Source of the DNA: Tatlockia sp.
Lineage (GTDB): Bacteria; Pseudomonadota; Gammaproteobacteria; Legionellales; Legionellaceae
Assembly (NCBI GenBank): GCA_013697955.1
Contig: JACCVV010000012.1
Coordinates: 124,001 to 188,000, forward strand
DNA: 64,000 nt
Direction of reading: 5' to 3'
A program made the translations under genes and the position numbers. Below the pieces are notes generated by a model. It did not search any database, had not been told where the DNA came from, and was given only the letters and a program-made list of their open reading frames with translations. Shown piece after piece: positions 9,505 through 17,707 of the stretch (positions are counted from its first letter, which is position 1; each line of letters opens with the position of its first letter).

Positions 9505-10164
9505 ATGGATATTACCTTGGTCTTTTTCCTATCGCAGATAGTTCTCCTGATAAGTTATTTAATGTCATCAATGCTTTCTCTAAGAGCCTTAGTCTGTGTC
9601 GCCCAAATAGGGTTTTTAATAGCAACTCTAATGTTCGGTCTAGAAGAACCTGGCATGCTTCCAACCTTTATTTTTGCAATTTTAATATTTTCAATAAATA
9701 TCATTCATATTTATCGGCTTATCTATGTAAAAATTCCTGCGACGGTTCCAAAAAAATTTTTAAGTGCCTATCAACAGGAGTTTCAAGATTTTACGCCGCG
9801 AGAATTTCTTACTTTGGTTGACTATGCAGAATACCGAACATTAACCAATGACTTTATAATTCGAGAGAATCACTGTTCTGATGTTTCACTTATTATAAGT
9901 GGGAAAGTTGAAGTCCTATTAGGAATTGAACAACTTACTGAACTCTTCAAAAACAATATCATTGGCGAGGTAAGTTTCTTAACTAAAAAAACGTCTATAG
10001 CTAGTGTTCGAGCTATTGAAACCGTTAATTTTTGTACATGGTCTCGCGAAAGTTTAGAAAAACTAAAGAAAAAATACCCTAAAATCTATCTAAAATTCTA
10101 TGATCATCTTCTCGATTGTGTTGCTATAAAATTAATAAAACAAAATATACGCAGCTTCGTTTAA
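9505..10164 (+). CDS. Popeye-like membrane protein with cyclic nucleotide-binding fold
   Basis: A 219-residue protein with three N-terminal transmembrane helices (about residues 4-22, 26-46 and 51-72), then a cytoplasmic cyclic nucleotide-binding fold (about residues 95-190). The layout of three helices plus CNB domain, and the end FCTWSRESLEKLKKKYPKIY, resemble Popeye-domain (POPDC) proteins. In the phosphate-binding cassette (IGEVSFLTKKTSIASVRA) the Gly-Glu is kept. The arginine expected before the Ala-(Ser/Thr) is replaced, so ordinary cAMP binding is doubtful. Its stop overlaps the convergent bicupin gene by 4 bp. Function unknown. Confidence 0.65.
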   Translation: MDITLVFFLSQIVLLISYLMSSMLSLRALVCVAQIGFLIATLMFGLEEPGMLPTFIFAILIFSINIIHIYRLIYVKIPATVPKKFLSAYQQEFQDFTPREFLTLVDYAEYRTLTNDFIIRENHCSDVSLIISGKVEVLLGIEQLTELFKNNIIGEVSFLTKKTSIASVRAIETVNFCTWSRESLEKLKKKYPKIYLKFYDHLLDCVAIKLIKQNIRSFV

Positions 10165-11342
10165 AAAGGTAGCATATAAGCTTCTGGTTTAGCATCGACA
10201 ATTTTAGCTATCGCTTCTTTACTTAACTTGGTTGCGCCTTCGATCGTACCTACACTAAAATTTTGAACGCCATTCATCAAGGTAATTTCATTAATTTCAT
10301 CAACCCGATTGAAGGCTTCATAAATTTCTAAATCTTCCTTACCGATATTTAAAAATCCATGAAAGCTGCCGACAGGGATTGAAATCAAATCACCTGATTT
10401 AACCTGACTATGAAACACTTTTCCATCATCATCCATCATGCTAAAAAAGGCATTGCCTTTTAACACAAAAAGAAGCACATCACCCGAGGTATACCAATGC
10501 GGTATGCGCATGATATCTGGTTTCATAATCGTTCGTTGTAAAGCCATAGCCGGCATATGTGGATTTAATTTTGGATCGATTCTCGTAATGGAGCCTTGGT
10601 TGGATTGGTACAAGGGTTGAACGGTGTCAAAAGAGTTTGATAATACACTATATTCTTCCGTTCTATCCGGACCTGCTGCAGGATCAAAACTCGATAAGCG
10701 ATTGACTGTTGATTTTTTAATTGATGCAATATCTGACTCGGTAAGCCCAACAGCGCGCGCTAACATTGCATCTGGCAAGGAAGCCCAGGCCGTTAAAAAA
10801 TCCCGATCTGCGGCGATTGGAGAATCATAGGCAACGAGGAATTTCATATCGCCATGACCGACATTTTCCAGAGCATGAAGTTTGGCTTTTGGGATAATCC
10901 AGGTGCCATTTTTTTCCACAGTAAATACTTTCGGATCGCCAGAACCTTCCCAAATAGTTATACGCATTTTACCGTTTAGGACTGTGCCGATTTCAGTCGC
11001 ATTGGCGTGCCAATGAGGTACGCGCATAGCATTATTAACTAGCTCATAGTAAAAAAGTAGGCCACTGGTATTTGACTTCAACTGGTTTGCAGTTTCAGCG
11101 ACTCTCAATCCGGCTTGATTTTTATCGATTTGCCCTTGGGTAAATAAATTGATTCGATAGGGAAAATTTGCCGTTGTATTTTTAAATTCCGTTTTTAAAA
11201 ATTGCTGGATTTTAGACTCTGAGCTAAGCGCATTTTCGTCAGGAGCGGACGGAACCACTTCCGCCGCCGCATTCAAATGCAACGGTATTAGAAATGTAAA
11301 GAAAATTAGTCGCCTGGAAATTAAGCTTAGATAATCCTTCAT
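10161..11342 (-). CDS. Exported bicupin, oxalate decarboxylase-like
   Basis: A 393-residue protein with an N-terminal signal peptide (about residues 1-26) and two germin-like cupin domains. The first metal motif includes HWHANATEIGTVLNGKMRI and a later histidine in AKLHALENVG. The second has the weaker HWYTSGDVLLFVLKGNAFF, with Tyr in place of the second His, and SFHGFLNIG. The second metal site is therefore altered, so any catalysis probably resides in domain 1. Oxalate decarboxylase or oxidase activity is a family analogy only. Confidence 0.75.
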   Translation of the reverse strand: MKDYLSLISRRLIFFTFLIPLHLNAAAEVVPSAPDENALSSESKIQQFLKTEFKNTTANFPYRINLFTQGQIDKNQAGLRVAETANQLKSNTSGLLFYYELVNNAMRVPHWHANATEIGTVLNGKMRITIWEGSGDPKVFTVEKNGTWIIPKAKLHALENVGHGDMKFLVAYDSPIAADRDFLTAWASLPDAMLARAVGLTESDIASIKKSTVNRLSSFDPAAGPDRTEEYSVLSNSFDTVQPLYQSNQGSITRIDPKLNPHMPAMALQRTIMKPDIMRIPHWYTSGDVLLFVLKGNAFFSMMDDDGKVFHSQVKSGDLISIPVGSFHGFLNIGKEDLEIYEAFNRVDEINEITLMNGVQNFSVGTIEGATKLSKEAIAKIVDAKPEAYMLPF

Positions 11343-11378
11343 TTGATTAACTCCTTGTAATTGCGTATTTCACTTCGC

Positions 11379-11807
11379 TTAATCCAGTTTTGCATCCAGA
11401 GTAATGGTTGCATTCATCAATTTAGAAACAGGACAGTTTTCTTTTGCTGTTTGTGCAGCTTTCTCAAAAGCTTCCTGAGAAGCATCAGGAATTTTTGCAC
11501 TCATTTGCAAATGAATCGAGGGAATTGAAAAGCCATCGGCCGATTTTTCCAAACTCAGTGATGCAGTTGTGTTAATACTTTCAGCCTTTAACCCTGCTTT
11601 TTCAAGTTGGGCCGTTAATGCCATTGTAAAACACCCAGCGTGAGCTGCTGCAATCAATTCTTCGGGATTAGTTCCTGTGCCATTTTCAAAACGAGTGGAA
11701 AAAGAATACTGAGTTTGATTTAGAACACCGCTCTCGGTTGAAACTGTTCCCTTTCCATCTTTTAAACCACCTTTCCAATGTGCCTGTCCCTTGCGTTCTA
11801 TTTTCAT
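11379..11807 (-). CDS. OsmC-family peroxiredoxin
   Basis: Thiol peroxidase of the OsmC/Ohr superfamily that reduces organic hydroperoxides. The product is 142 residues from the ATG at 11807, which follows an AGGA site by about 8 bases. An in-frame upstream start at 11849 would add 14 residues and lacks such a site. The two redox cysteines are in AAAHAGCFTMAL and KENCPVSKLMNA, the OsmC pattern. It is 138 bp beyond the icmB stop and in the same direction as icmB. Confidence 0.9.
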   Translation of the reverse strand: MKIERKGQAHWKGGLKDGKGTVSTESGVLNQTQYSFSTRFENGTGTNPEELIAAAHAGCFTMALTAQLEKAGLKAESINTTASLSLEKSADGFSIPSIHLQMSAKIPDASQEAFEKAAQTAKENCPVSKLMNATITLDAKLD

Positions 11808-11911
11808 AATTTTTCCTAGATAAGATTTGGTAATTCTATCTAATACCATTTTAACAACAGAGTTGTAAATATCAGCAACAATGCGTTGGATTATTCAGGG
11901 GGGTTGAAGTC

Positions 11912-11940
11912 ATAATAAATTTGCCGACATTAAGCCGGCT
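11912..11940 (-). terminator. Weak hairpin after icmB
   Basis: Just past the icmB stop, reading the minus strand, GCCGGC-TTAAT-GTCGGC can form a six-pair stem (one G-T pair) followed by AAATTTATT. The T-run is poor, so it may be a processing or rho-type site rather than a strong intrinsic terminator. It marks a likely end of the icm operon. Confidence 0.4.
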
Positions 11941-11945
11941 ATTAA

Positions 11946-14900
11946 CTACTGAGTTGCCTTGGATGGCAAATTTTTTACATTCGGATCTTTAGAGTAAGCG
12001 TCAAGGATATCCGCAACCAATTGCTGCATAACACTGGTCTGAGCGTCATCCTCAATAAATCCACCTTCTTCTCGCATAGATGCAAGTCGATTCTCAATTT
12101 CTTTTGCTACTGATCCATTAGGGAATAAAGATGCTAATACTCGTCGTGCTTCAGCTGGGCCTAAGTGGCGATAAAGTTGATTACGAATAACTACGTCTTC
12201 AGATGTAGTACTGAAAGCCCATAATTCAACTGGACCAAGCGTTAGAGTCAATAATTGTACGTTGACCCCGTTTTTAGTTGCATATTGAACAAGGAACGTT
12301 GCCCCACCTTGTCTTGGCCCATGAACTCGGGTTCGAAGCGCATATTTAGCCGTATTAGATAAACCAAAGATTTGCGACGTTTTTTCAACAGCCTGTGATG
12401 GACCTGCATCCATTACATAAATTGCTGTACTAAAATCAATCATTACTGGATCAAAGTCATCGACTGATTGCGATAATAATGCAATCTGTACCTTCCATTT
12501 ACGCCCTTCTCGCATATCTATAATAACTTGATCTCTTACAGCAGATGATTTTGATGTACGATGAAATTCGTCATAAACAATACGTTTTGGATCTTCTCTA
12601 ATCTCTAAAATCCGCTCTTTATGATAGTCTCTGTATTGTTCAGGAATATTGCTTAAACTTTCTTCTGTTAAATAATAATGACGAGCCAGAACATAACGAG
12701 CCAACATATACATGACAGAAGTTTGTCTATCAGCAGCATCGCCGCCGCTTTTAGCAACCTCATCCAAATCTAAAGAAACGACTCGTGCATCTCCGATATC
12801 AAAACTGGTTACTCTTGATAAAATAGAATACTCGCGTACCGCACCAGAAATCATTCGAGAAAAGGCATTGATTAAAGACTCTCCAGTTGGAGCTGTAACC
12901 TTTTCATAAAGATCCTCAATCGAAGCTGTCCGACATATAGATACTGCATCTGCTAATAAAGGCATTGCATAGCGTTGAGCAAGCATGGCTTCATGAACAA
13001 AACCGGCAGAGTATAGAGAATCTGTTACTTCCCACCAAGTCGATTTTGAATCACGAACAAAACCTATTTCCTCAAGTATAGAATCAATAAATTCTTCAAC
13101 TCCGGGTGCATAGGGAGAAGGGTTGAATTCATCAGCAAAGGTTTTATATAGTTCATCAACAACCATTCCAGCTAAATCCGGCATACCGTCATAAGGTTTG
13201 GCAGCACCTAAAGGCGTAGTTAGCAGGGTTAAAAAATTAACAAGAAATGCTCGCTCTACAGCAGTTGGATATCGACAACCCAATTGTGTATCAAAAGGAT
13301 TAATCGAATAATCAGGAGTCATTCTTAATCGATGATAAGCAACCAGATGACGTTTTGCAGGAGGCAAAGCTTCTTTCAACAAGGAAATTAGACCACTACT
13401 TGAAGGACCAATATCAATAATCGCAATACGGGGCAAACGATTTAAACCGCTTGAAAGACATAGTGCCAAATTTAACGCATTGGATAAAACGGATTTACCG
13501 GAACCAGGACGTGCATAAACCAAGTCAATCCAGGTGGTTTGTTGTGTTGAGCCGGGTTGGAATGGCCAAGGTTTTCCATCAGGCGAACGGAATAATAAGG
13601 CGCCAGTTTCCCAAGGGGATGCCGGTCTTGTTATCGGCAACATCGAAATAACTTCTGATAAAGGGGCAACTGATGGAACTGCAACAGAATTTAAAGTAGT
13701 TGCTAACATAGATGATGCAAAGCCTGCAAAGGGATCGCCACAAATTTCTGAGACGTCAGTTGATCCCCAGCCCTGAATTGCCTTCACTAATTCAGAGCTT
13801 CGTCTTCTTAGCAGAGGTATTTCTCCTTCAGGAGCCCAGGTAGCAGCAACGACGCGTAAACGTATAATTGCATCGTCCGTATTCAAGTTTAAATATTTTA
13901 AAAGGTTAACAGAGTCAGAGATCAATCTGTTTTGTGCTGATGAAAAGCTTAGGATTGCAGCCAGCAGCCCTTTCAATTTGATTGTATTTAAACCCTCGCT
14001 TTCTAGAAGAAAGGAAATTCGCCAAGGTATATGTGAGGGTAAAATACGAGTAAATAAGTTAAGAAAAGGTCGAATATCTTTAGGAAATAAATCGATAAAA
14101 ACGGAGGAGTATATTTTATTTCCGACCTTAACGGTACGTAAGTCTAAAGATTCAGCATCTCTTGGAATAACCTGTTTTGCCAAAGAAGGCCATAAAAGAT
14201 CTGAAGGATCACCATTAAATCCATCAACTTCGCGTGGAGTAATTTTATCCCCCGGCAAGGTTGCACGCCAATCATCTGCGGTAAAGTCTGGGTCCGCAGT
14301 CATTCGAATAGCATGAACTGCATCGTGAACTTCCATTAAGTTGACATAAATTTTCAAAGAATCCAGATCGTTAAGAACTGAGCGAACATACGCATCATGG
14401 GTATCTCGCAATTCTGGTATTGCAGCAAATACCGTTTGACTATTTTTAAAGGCAGGTGCTTTAGTATCTTTAATCATTTTCATTTTGGCTTTATTAGCTG
14501 CCTTTAATTGTTCCTGCGTCAAATTAAAGGGACGAGTAATAAGCACGAAATAACAGCGCTCTTCAGCACAAAATCGTGATAGATAGGTAACACGTTCATG
14601 AAATAAATCGTCAAGGGTCAGTTCAAGACGCCGAGCAGTCGCTTCAGCGGGAACATAAATATCTTGAATAACTTTTCTTATATTTTGTTTATCGTGGCTA
14701 AAGTGAACCTGCAAAGCATGGCCAGGCCGACCCATAGCGCCCTGAAATGCATTAGACAAACCTTCAACCAATCGTTCAAACTCTTCAGCACCTGCAAGGG
14801 CTGTAACCCCTTCAACTTTGATGATTGAAACCAGACTGCCATCATGATTAACTAAAACTGTCGGGCTATCTGCAGTTTCCAAGTCACAATAAGACTCTGT

Positions 14901-14981
14901 TGTTTGCTTAAGAGATGTACTGAGCCAGGCAAAAAAAGTATCAACGCCTTCAAAAAAGGATTCTGCCCATCTTTTTCCCAT
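11946..14981 (-). CDS. icmB: IcmB/DotO, type IVB secretion ATPase
   Basis: VirB4-like cytoplasmic ATPase that powers assembly and secretion by the Dot/Icm machine. The 1011-residue product has the L. pneumophila DotO length. A Walker A motif ARPGSGKSVLSNAL is near residue 490, and a Walker B-like region RIVYDEFHRTSKSS lies further on. It is the last gene of the large icm block. In L. pneumophila it is followed by tphA and icmF; here an OsmC gene follows. The 171-bp gap to icmJ is wider than most in this block and may hold an internal promoter. Confidence 0.97.
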   Translation of the reverse strand: MGKRWAESFFEGVDTFFAWLSTSLKQTTESYCDLETADSPTVLVNHDGSLVSIIKVEGVTALAGAEEFERLVEGLSNAFQGAMGRPGHALQVHFSHDKQNIRKVIQDIYVPAEATARRLELTLDDLFHERVTYLSRFCAEERCYFVLITRPFNLTQEQLKAANKAKMKMIKDTKAPAFKNSQTVFAAIPELRDTHDAYVRSVLNDLDSLKIYVNLMEVHDAVHAIRMTADPDFTADDWRATLPGDKITPREVDGFNGDPSDLLWPSLAKQVIPRDAESLDLRTVKVGNKIYSSVFIDLFPKDIRPFLNLFTRILPSHIPWRISFLLESEGLNTIKLKGLLAAILSFSSAQNRLISDSVNLLKYLNLNTDDAIIRLRVVAATWAPEGEIPLLRRRSSELVKAIQGWGSTDVSEICGDPFAGFASSMLATTLNSVAVPSVAPLSEVISMLPITRPASPWETGALLFRSPDGKPWPFQPGSTQQTTWIDLVYARPGSGKSVLSNALNLALCLSSGLNRLPRIAIIDIGPSSSGLISLLKEALPPAKRHLVAYHRLRMTPDYSINPFDTQLGCRYPTAVERAFLVNFLTLLTTPLGAAKPYDGMPDLAGMVVDELYKTFADEFNPSPYAPGVEEFIDSILEEIGFVRDSKSTWWEVTDSLYSAGFVHEAMLAQRYAMPLLADAVSICRTASIEDLYEKVTAPTGESLINAFSRMISGAVREYSILSRVTSFDIGDARVVSLDLDEVAKSGGDAADRQTSVMYMLARYVLARHYYLTEESLSNIPEQYRDYHKERILEIREDPKRIVYDEFHRTSKSSAVRDQVIIDMREGRKWKVQIALLSQSVDDFDPVMIDFSTAIYVMDAGPSQAVEKTSQIFGLSNTAKYALRTRVHGPRQGGATFLVQYATKNGVNVQLLTLTLGPVELWAFSTTSEDVVIRNQLYRHLGPAEARRVLASLFPNGSVAKEIENRLASMREEGGFIEDDAQTSVMQQLVADILDAYSKDPNVKNLPSKATQ

Positions 14982-15152
14982 ACCATTTTCCTACATTAAA
15001 CGTAATCGAAACAAAGTGCTCAAAATTATTTTAGGCCTTTTTTTTAATCCCTAACTAAGAAAAAATATTGCGTATCAGGGAAGAATAAAAATTGGCCTCT
15101 TTGTGAAGATAGTTCGGGTTTTTTTACATCTTGATACATGAGAAAGTCATCA

Positions 15153-15791
15153 TCACGGTTCTTTAGATTCGGTAATTTCTTCCAAAGCACTAGCAGCCCA
15201 CCTTTCGATTTGTTTGCGGAATTTGGCACGAGAAGGTAATAAACGAATATTTTTTAATAATTTTTCAGACATTTCGTTAGATGATATTCCTGAATCAATT
15301 ACCAACTGCCCAAATATTGCCGGATCAGATGTACCTTCACCATATTTATCTTCAACTATCTGAGAGCGAAATTTAAAACTTCTGTAAATATTTTGTGCGC
15401 TATTCTTATAACCTGTATCATTAGTAATAGCACAAAAAAGAACATGACATAAACTATTTAGTTCTGCTTGGGTTAATTCTGGCAGGTATATCAAAGTTCC
15501 ACCCCCATAACCACCCACACCCACTGATTCAAGAAAATAGCATTGTGCACAAAAACAGCAAGCAGTCACTAAATTTGGAAGCTTGTTGTTAGCAAAGTTA
15601 TGATCAAGGTTGACTACTTCCTGAAATAATCTTGCCTGAAAACCACAGAACTGACAGGTATATCTGTCGCGTTGAAATACCTTAATTTCAAAAGCTTTGA
15701 AGCGCTCATCAGCTTTTCTGGCGGAATACATACGCCAGGACCCAGCACTTGCTAATAGCCTTAATTTGTTTCGCTCTTCTGTAGCCGCCAT
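15153..15791 (-). CDS. icmJ: IcmJ/DotN, type IV coupling complex subunit
   Basis: Zinc-binding protein that associates with DotL (IcmO) in the type IV coupling complex. The 212-residue product has the expected HNH-like cysteine layout: CQFCGF, then NLDHNFANNKLPNLVTACCF and CAQC. Its 3' end is followed by a short overlapping open frame of no coding quality. Position between icmD and icmB is as in other Legionella. Confidence 0.95.
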   Translation of the reverse strand: MAATEERNKLRLLASAGSWRMYSARKADERFKAFEIKVFQRDRYTCQFCGFQARLFQEVVNLDHNFANNKLPNLVTACCFCAQCYFLESVGVGGYGGGTLIYLPELTQAELNSLCHVLFCAITNDTGYKNSAQNIYRSFKFRSQIVEDKYGEGTSDPAIFGQLVIDSGISSNEMSEKLLKNIRLLPSRAKFRKQIERWAASALEEITESKEP

Positions 15792-15855
15792 TAAGATATT
15801 CTCGCAAATACAAATCAGCAGGAGGCTATCTTGCCTCCTGCCTGTTTAACTGTAA

Positions 15856-16251
15856 TTAAGTACCACTGAAGGTAATACCAGTTGGTCCCGCAACAGAACC
15901 AGCACCACCAAACATCGTATATCCTGCAACCCCAAGAATAGAAGGAAGGAATAATAAGGCCGCAGCAATGAATGTCAAGGAAATAGGAGTACCAATTGGA
16001 ATCTGAGTTGGATTATCTTTATGCTGTTTGAACTTCATGATAGCGCCAATTGAAAAAGCAAGACCTGCTATATAGGAGCCAGCGGTTATTAATTTACCCA
16101 CGTTAACGAAGGTTTTAGTAATACTTGAGGCCATGGAGCCTAGTGTTGTACCTGATGCAGCTGCTTCTCCTGCAATTGCTAATAGGGTAAAACACACAGC
16201 CCACGTAAACAAACGTTTATAATCACGTTCAATGCTCAACGGATTCTTCAC
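15856..16251 (-). CDS. icmD: IcmD/DotP, type IVB secretion membrane protein
   Basis: A 131-residue inner-membrane protein of the Dot/Icm core with a signal-like N-terminal helix (TWAVCFTLLAIAGEAAA). Two further hydrophobic segments include SYIAGLAFSIGAIMKFKQHKD, a motif shared with IcmC. IcmC and IcmD look like ancient relatives. Gene order icmC-icmD-icmJ supports the call. Confidence 0.94.
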   Translation of the reverse strand: MKNPLSIERDYKRLFTWAVCFTLLAIAGEAAASGTTLGSMASSITKTFVNVGKLITAGSYIAGLAFSIGAIMKFKQHKDNPTQIPIGTPISLTFIAAALLFLPSILGVAGYTMFGGAGSVAGPTGITFSGT

Positions 16252-16295
16252 TTTTTTCTCCTTTATTGATAAGACTTTAAACTCTCAATTTGACA

Positions 16296-16865
16296 TCAAC
16301 TAGTACCATATAATGTATTATTGATAATTTCCAGTGTGGCCACTATGTTCATTGCTAAAATTCCACCAACAACATGCATTAGCCCTTTTCCTGTTCCTCC
16401 AGGAGGTTGCCCAGAAGAAGCAGTTCGCGCAATTAATATCCAGCCTCTGACAAAAGCTATTCCACCAATTGTCTGAATTATAATTGTAAGCGGCCTTCCA
16501 ATTATAGAATTTGAGGAAAACCAATTCCCTACACCACTATTATTAGTTGGAGCATATTGCATAATACTGGAGGTCCCAAAACTGGTTTGTAACATGATGG
16601 CAAGACCTGTGGGAAAATAGATAAAAATAGCTGCAACCAATAAGTAAACGATAGGTTCTTTTAAGCCGGAATTGCTTGAGGACATCATTGACTTGGATTC
16701 ACCATAAGACTTCAACATATAGATAGCTTTAAATGCGAATGCCAAACCTATAATGTAGGCAGCGCCTGTTATCATACGTTGAACAGGCAGAAGATTATTG
16801 GCTATTGAATTTAAAACACCAGCCTGTTGTAACAACCAACCTTGCCAATCGTTTGGAGAAGACAT
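16296..16865 (-). CDS. icmC: IcmC/DotE, type IVB secretion membrane protein
   Basis: A 189-residue integral membrane protein with about four transmembrane helices. The segment GAAYIIGLAFAFKAIYMLKSYGE resembles the corresponding helix of IcmD. In L. pneumophila it is required for intracellular growth and is considered an inner-membrane Dot/Icm component. It follows icmG by 7 bp, so the two are tightly coupled. Confidence 0.95.
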   Translation of the reverse strand: MSSPNDWQGWLLQQAGVLNSIANNLLPVQRMITGAAYIIGLAFAFKAIYMLKSYGESKSMMSSSNSGLKEPIVYLLVAAIFIYFPTGLAIMLQTSFGTSSIMQYAPTNNSGVGNWFSSNSIIGRPLTIIIQTIGGIAFVRGWILIARTASSGQPPGGTGKGLMHVVGGILAMNIVATLEIINNTLYGTS

Positions 16866-16872
16866 ATGCGCC

Positions 16873-17688
16873 TCAACTATCTTGTTTACTAAACAATATC
16901 ACCCGCCCAGAACTAGTTAAAACGCGCCCTTGTATAGGATCAATTAACTTGACAACTCCATAACCGGTTAATCGGGTTCCTTCTCTAACGGTAAGTGTAG
17001 ACCCGTTTGAACGGATTAACCAAGCTCTTCCAGGGATTATTGCTTGAATGAAATAGTTTATACGAGGAACGACTTTTACTTTTATTCGTCGAACAGGTTT
17101 GGTGGGTTTGGCTCTTTCAGTCAAAAGTGTTAATTCATGGGACTGTTGCTCAAGCTTTGCAGTCAAGTCTGTAATCATACGATTTAAAATTGTAATTTTT
17201 TCGGACAAATCACTAATATTCGTAGTAATGCCTGATACTTTTGTATTAACAGAATTCACATCCAATTTAACATCTTGCTGGCTGGCCTCTAAAGAAGAAA
17301 GCTTTTGATTAATTTCCGTATTGTCAGTATTAGGGGGTGGCACTTGCGGTACCACCTGAGTAGTTGGCTGAACAGGTGGTGGACTAGGCTGAGGAACTTG
17401 GGCAACTGTTGTCAATGGCTGAGGCACAGTTGTAACTGGCAAACTCGGTATCGCTTGAGTAGGCTTAGGTTTTGAGGAAAAAAATGAACCAAAAAACTTA
17501 TAACCCAACATAAGAAGAGCTACCACAACCACGACAATTAAAGCATTACGCCTTACGTTTGTTCTGGCCGGCGGATTTTGATTTAACGGAGAATTCTCTA
17601 AACTATCATCTCTTTCGTCTAATGATTTAGAATCCATTGTATCCAGGTCATCAAACTGATATTCATCATCGTATTCTTTATCTGCCAT
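16873..17688 (-). CDS. icmG: IcmG/DotF, bitopic inner-membrane component
   Basis: A 271-residue protein with an acidic cytoplasmic N-terminus, one transmembrane helix (about residues 48-66) and a proline- and glutamine-rich linker. A coiled coil (about residues 128-195) and a small globular periplasmic C-terminal domain beginning near YFIQAIIPGRAW follow. DotF contacts substrates and the core complex in L. pneumophila. The linker length differs between species. It sits 19 bp after icmE. Confidence 0.95.
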   Translation of the reverse strand: MADKEYDDEYQFDDLDTMDSKSLDERDDSLENSPLNQNPPARTNVRRNALIVVVVVALLMLGYKFFGSFFSSKPKPTQAIPSLPVTTVPQPLTTVAQVPQPSPPPVQPTTQVVPQVPPPNTDNTEINQKLSSLEASQQDVKLDVNSVNTKVSGITTNISDLSEKITILNRMITDLTAKLEQQSHELTLLTERAKPTKPVRRIKVKVVPRINYFIQAIIPGRAWLIRSNGSTLTVREGTRLTGYGVVKLIDPIQGRVLTSSGRVILFSKQDS

Positions 17689-17707
17689 TTTTACCTACTC
17701 TTCAATG

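Noticed and set aside
13451..14316. Plus-strand frames inside icmB
   Set aside because: Shadows of the conserved ATPase gene.
15044..15229. 61-codon frame overlapping icmJ
   Set aside because: Overlaps the icmJ 3' end in another frame, no ribosome-binding site and no coding character.
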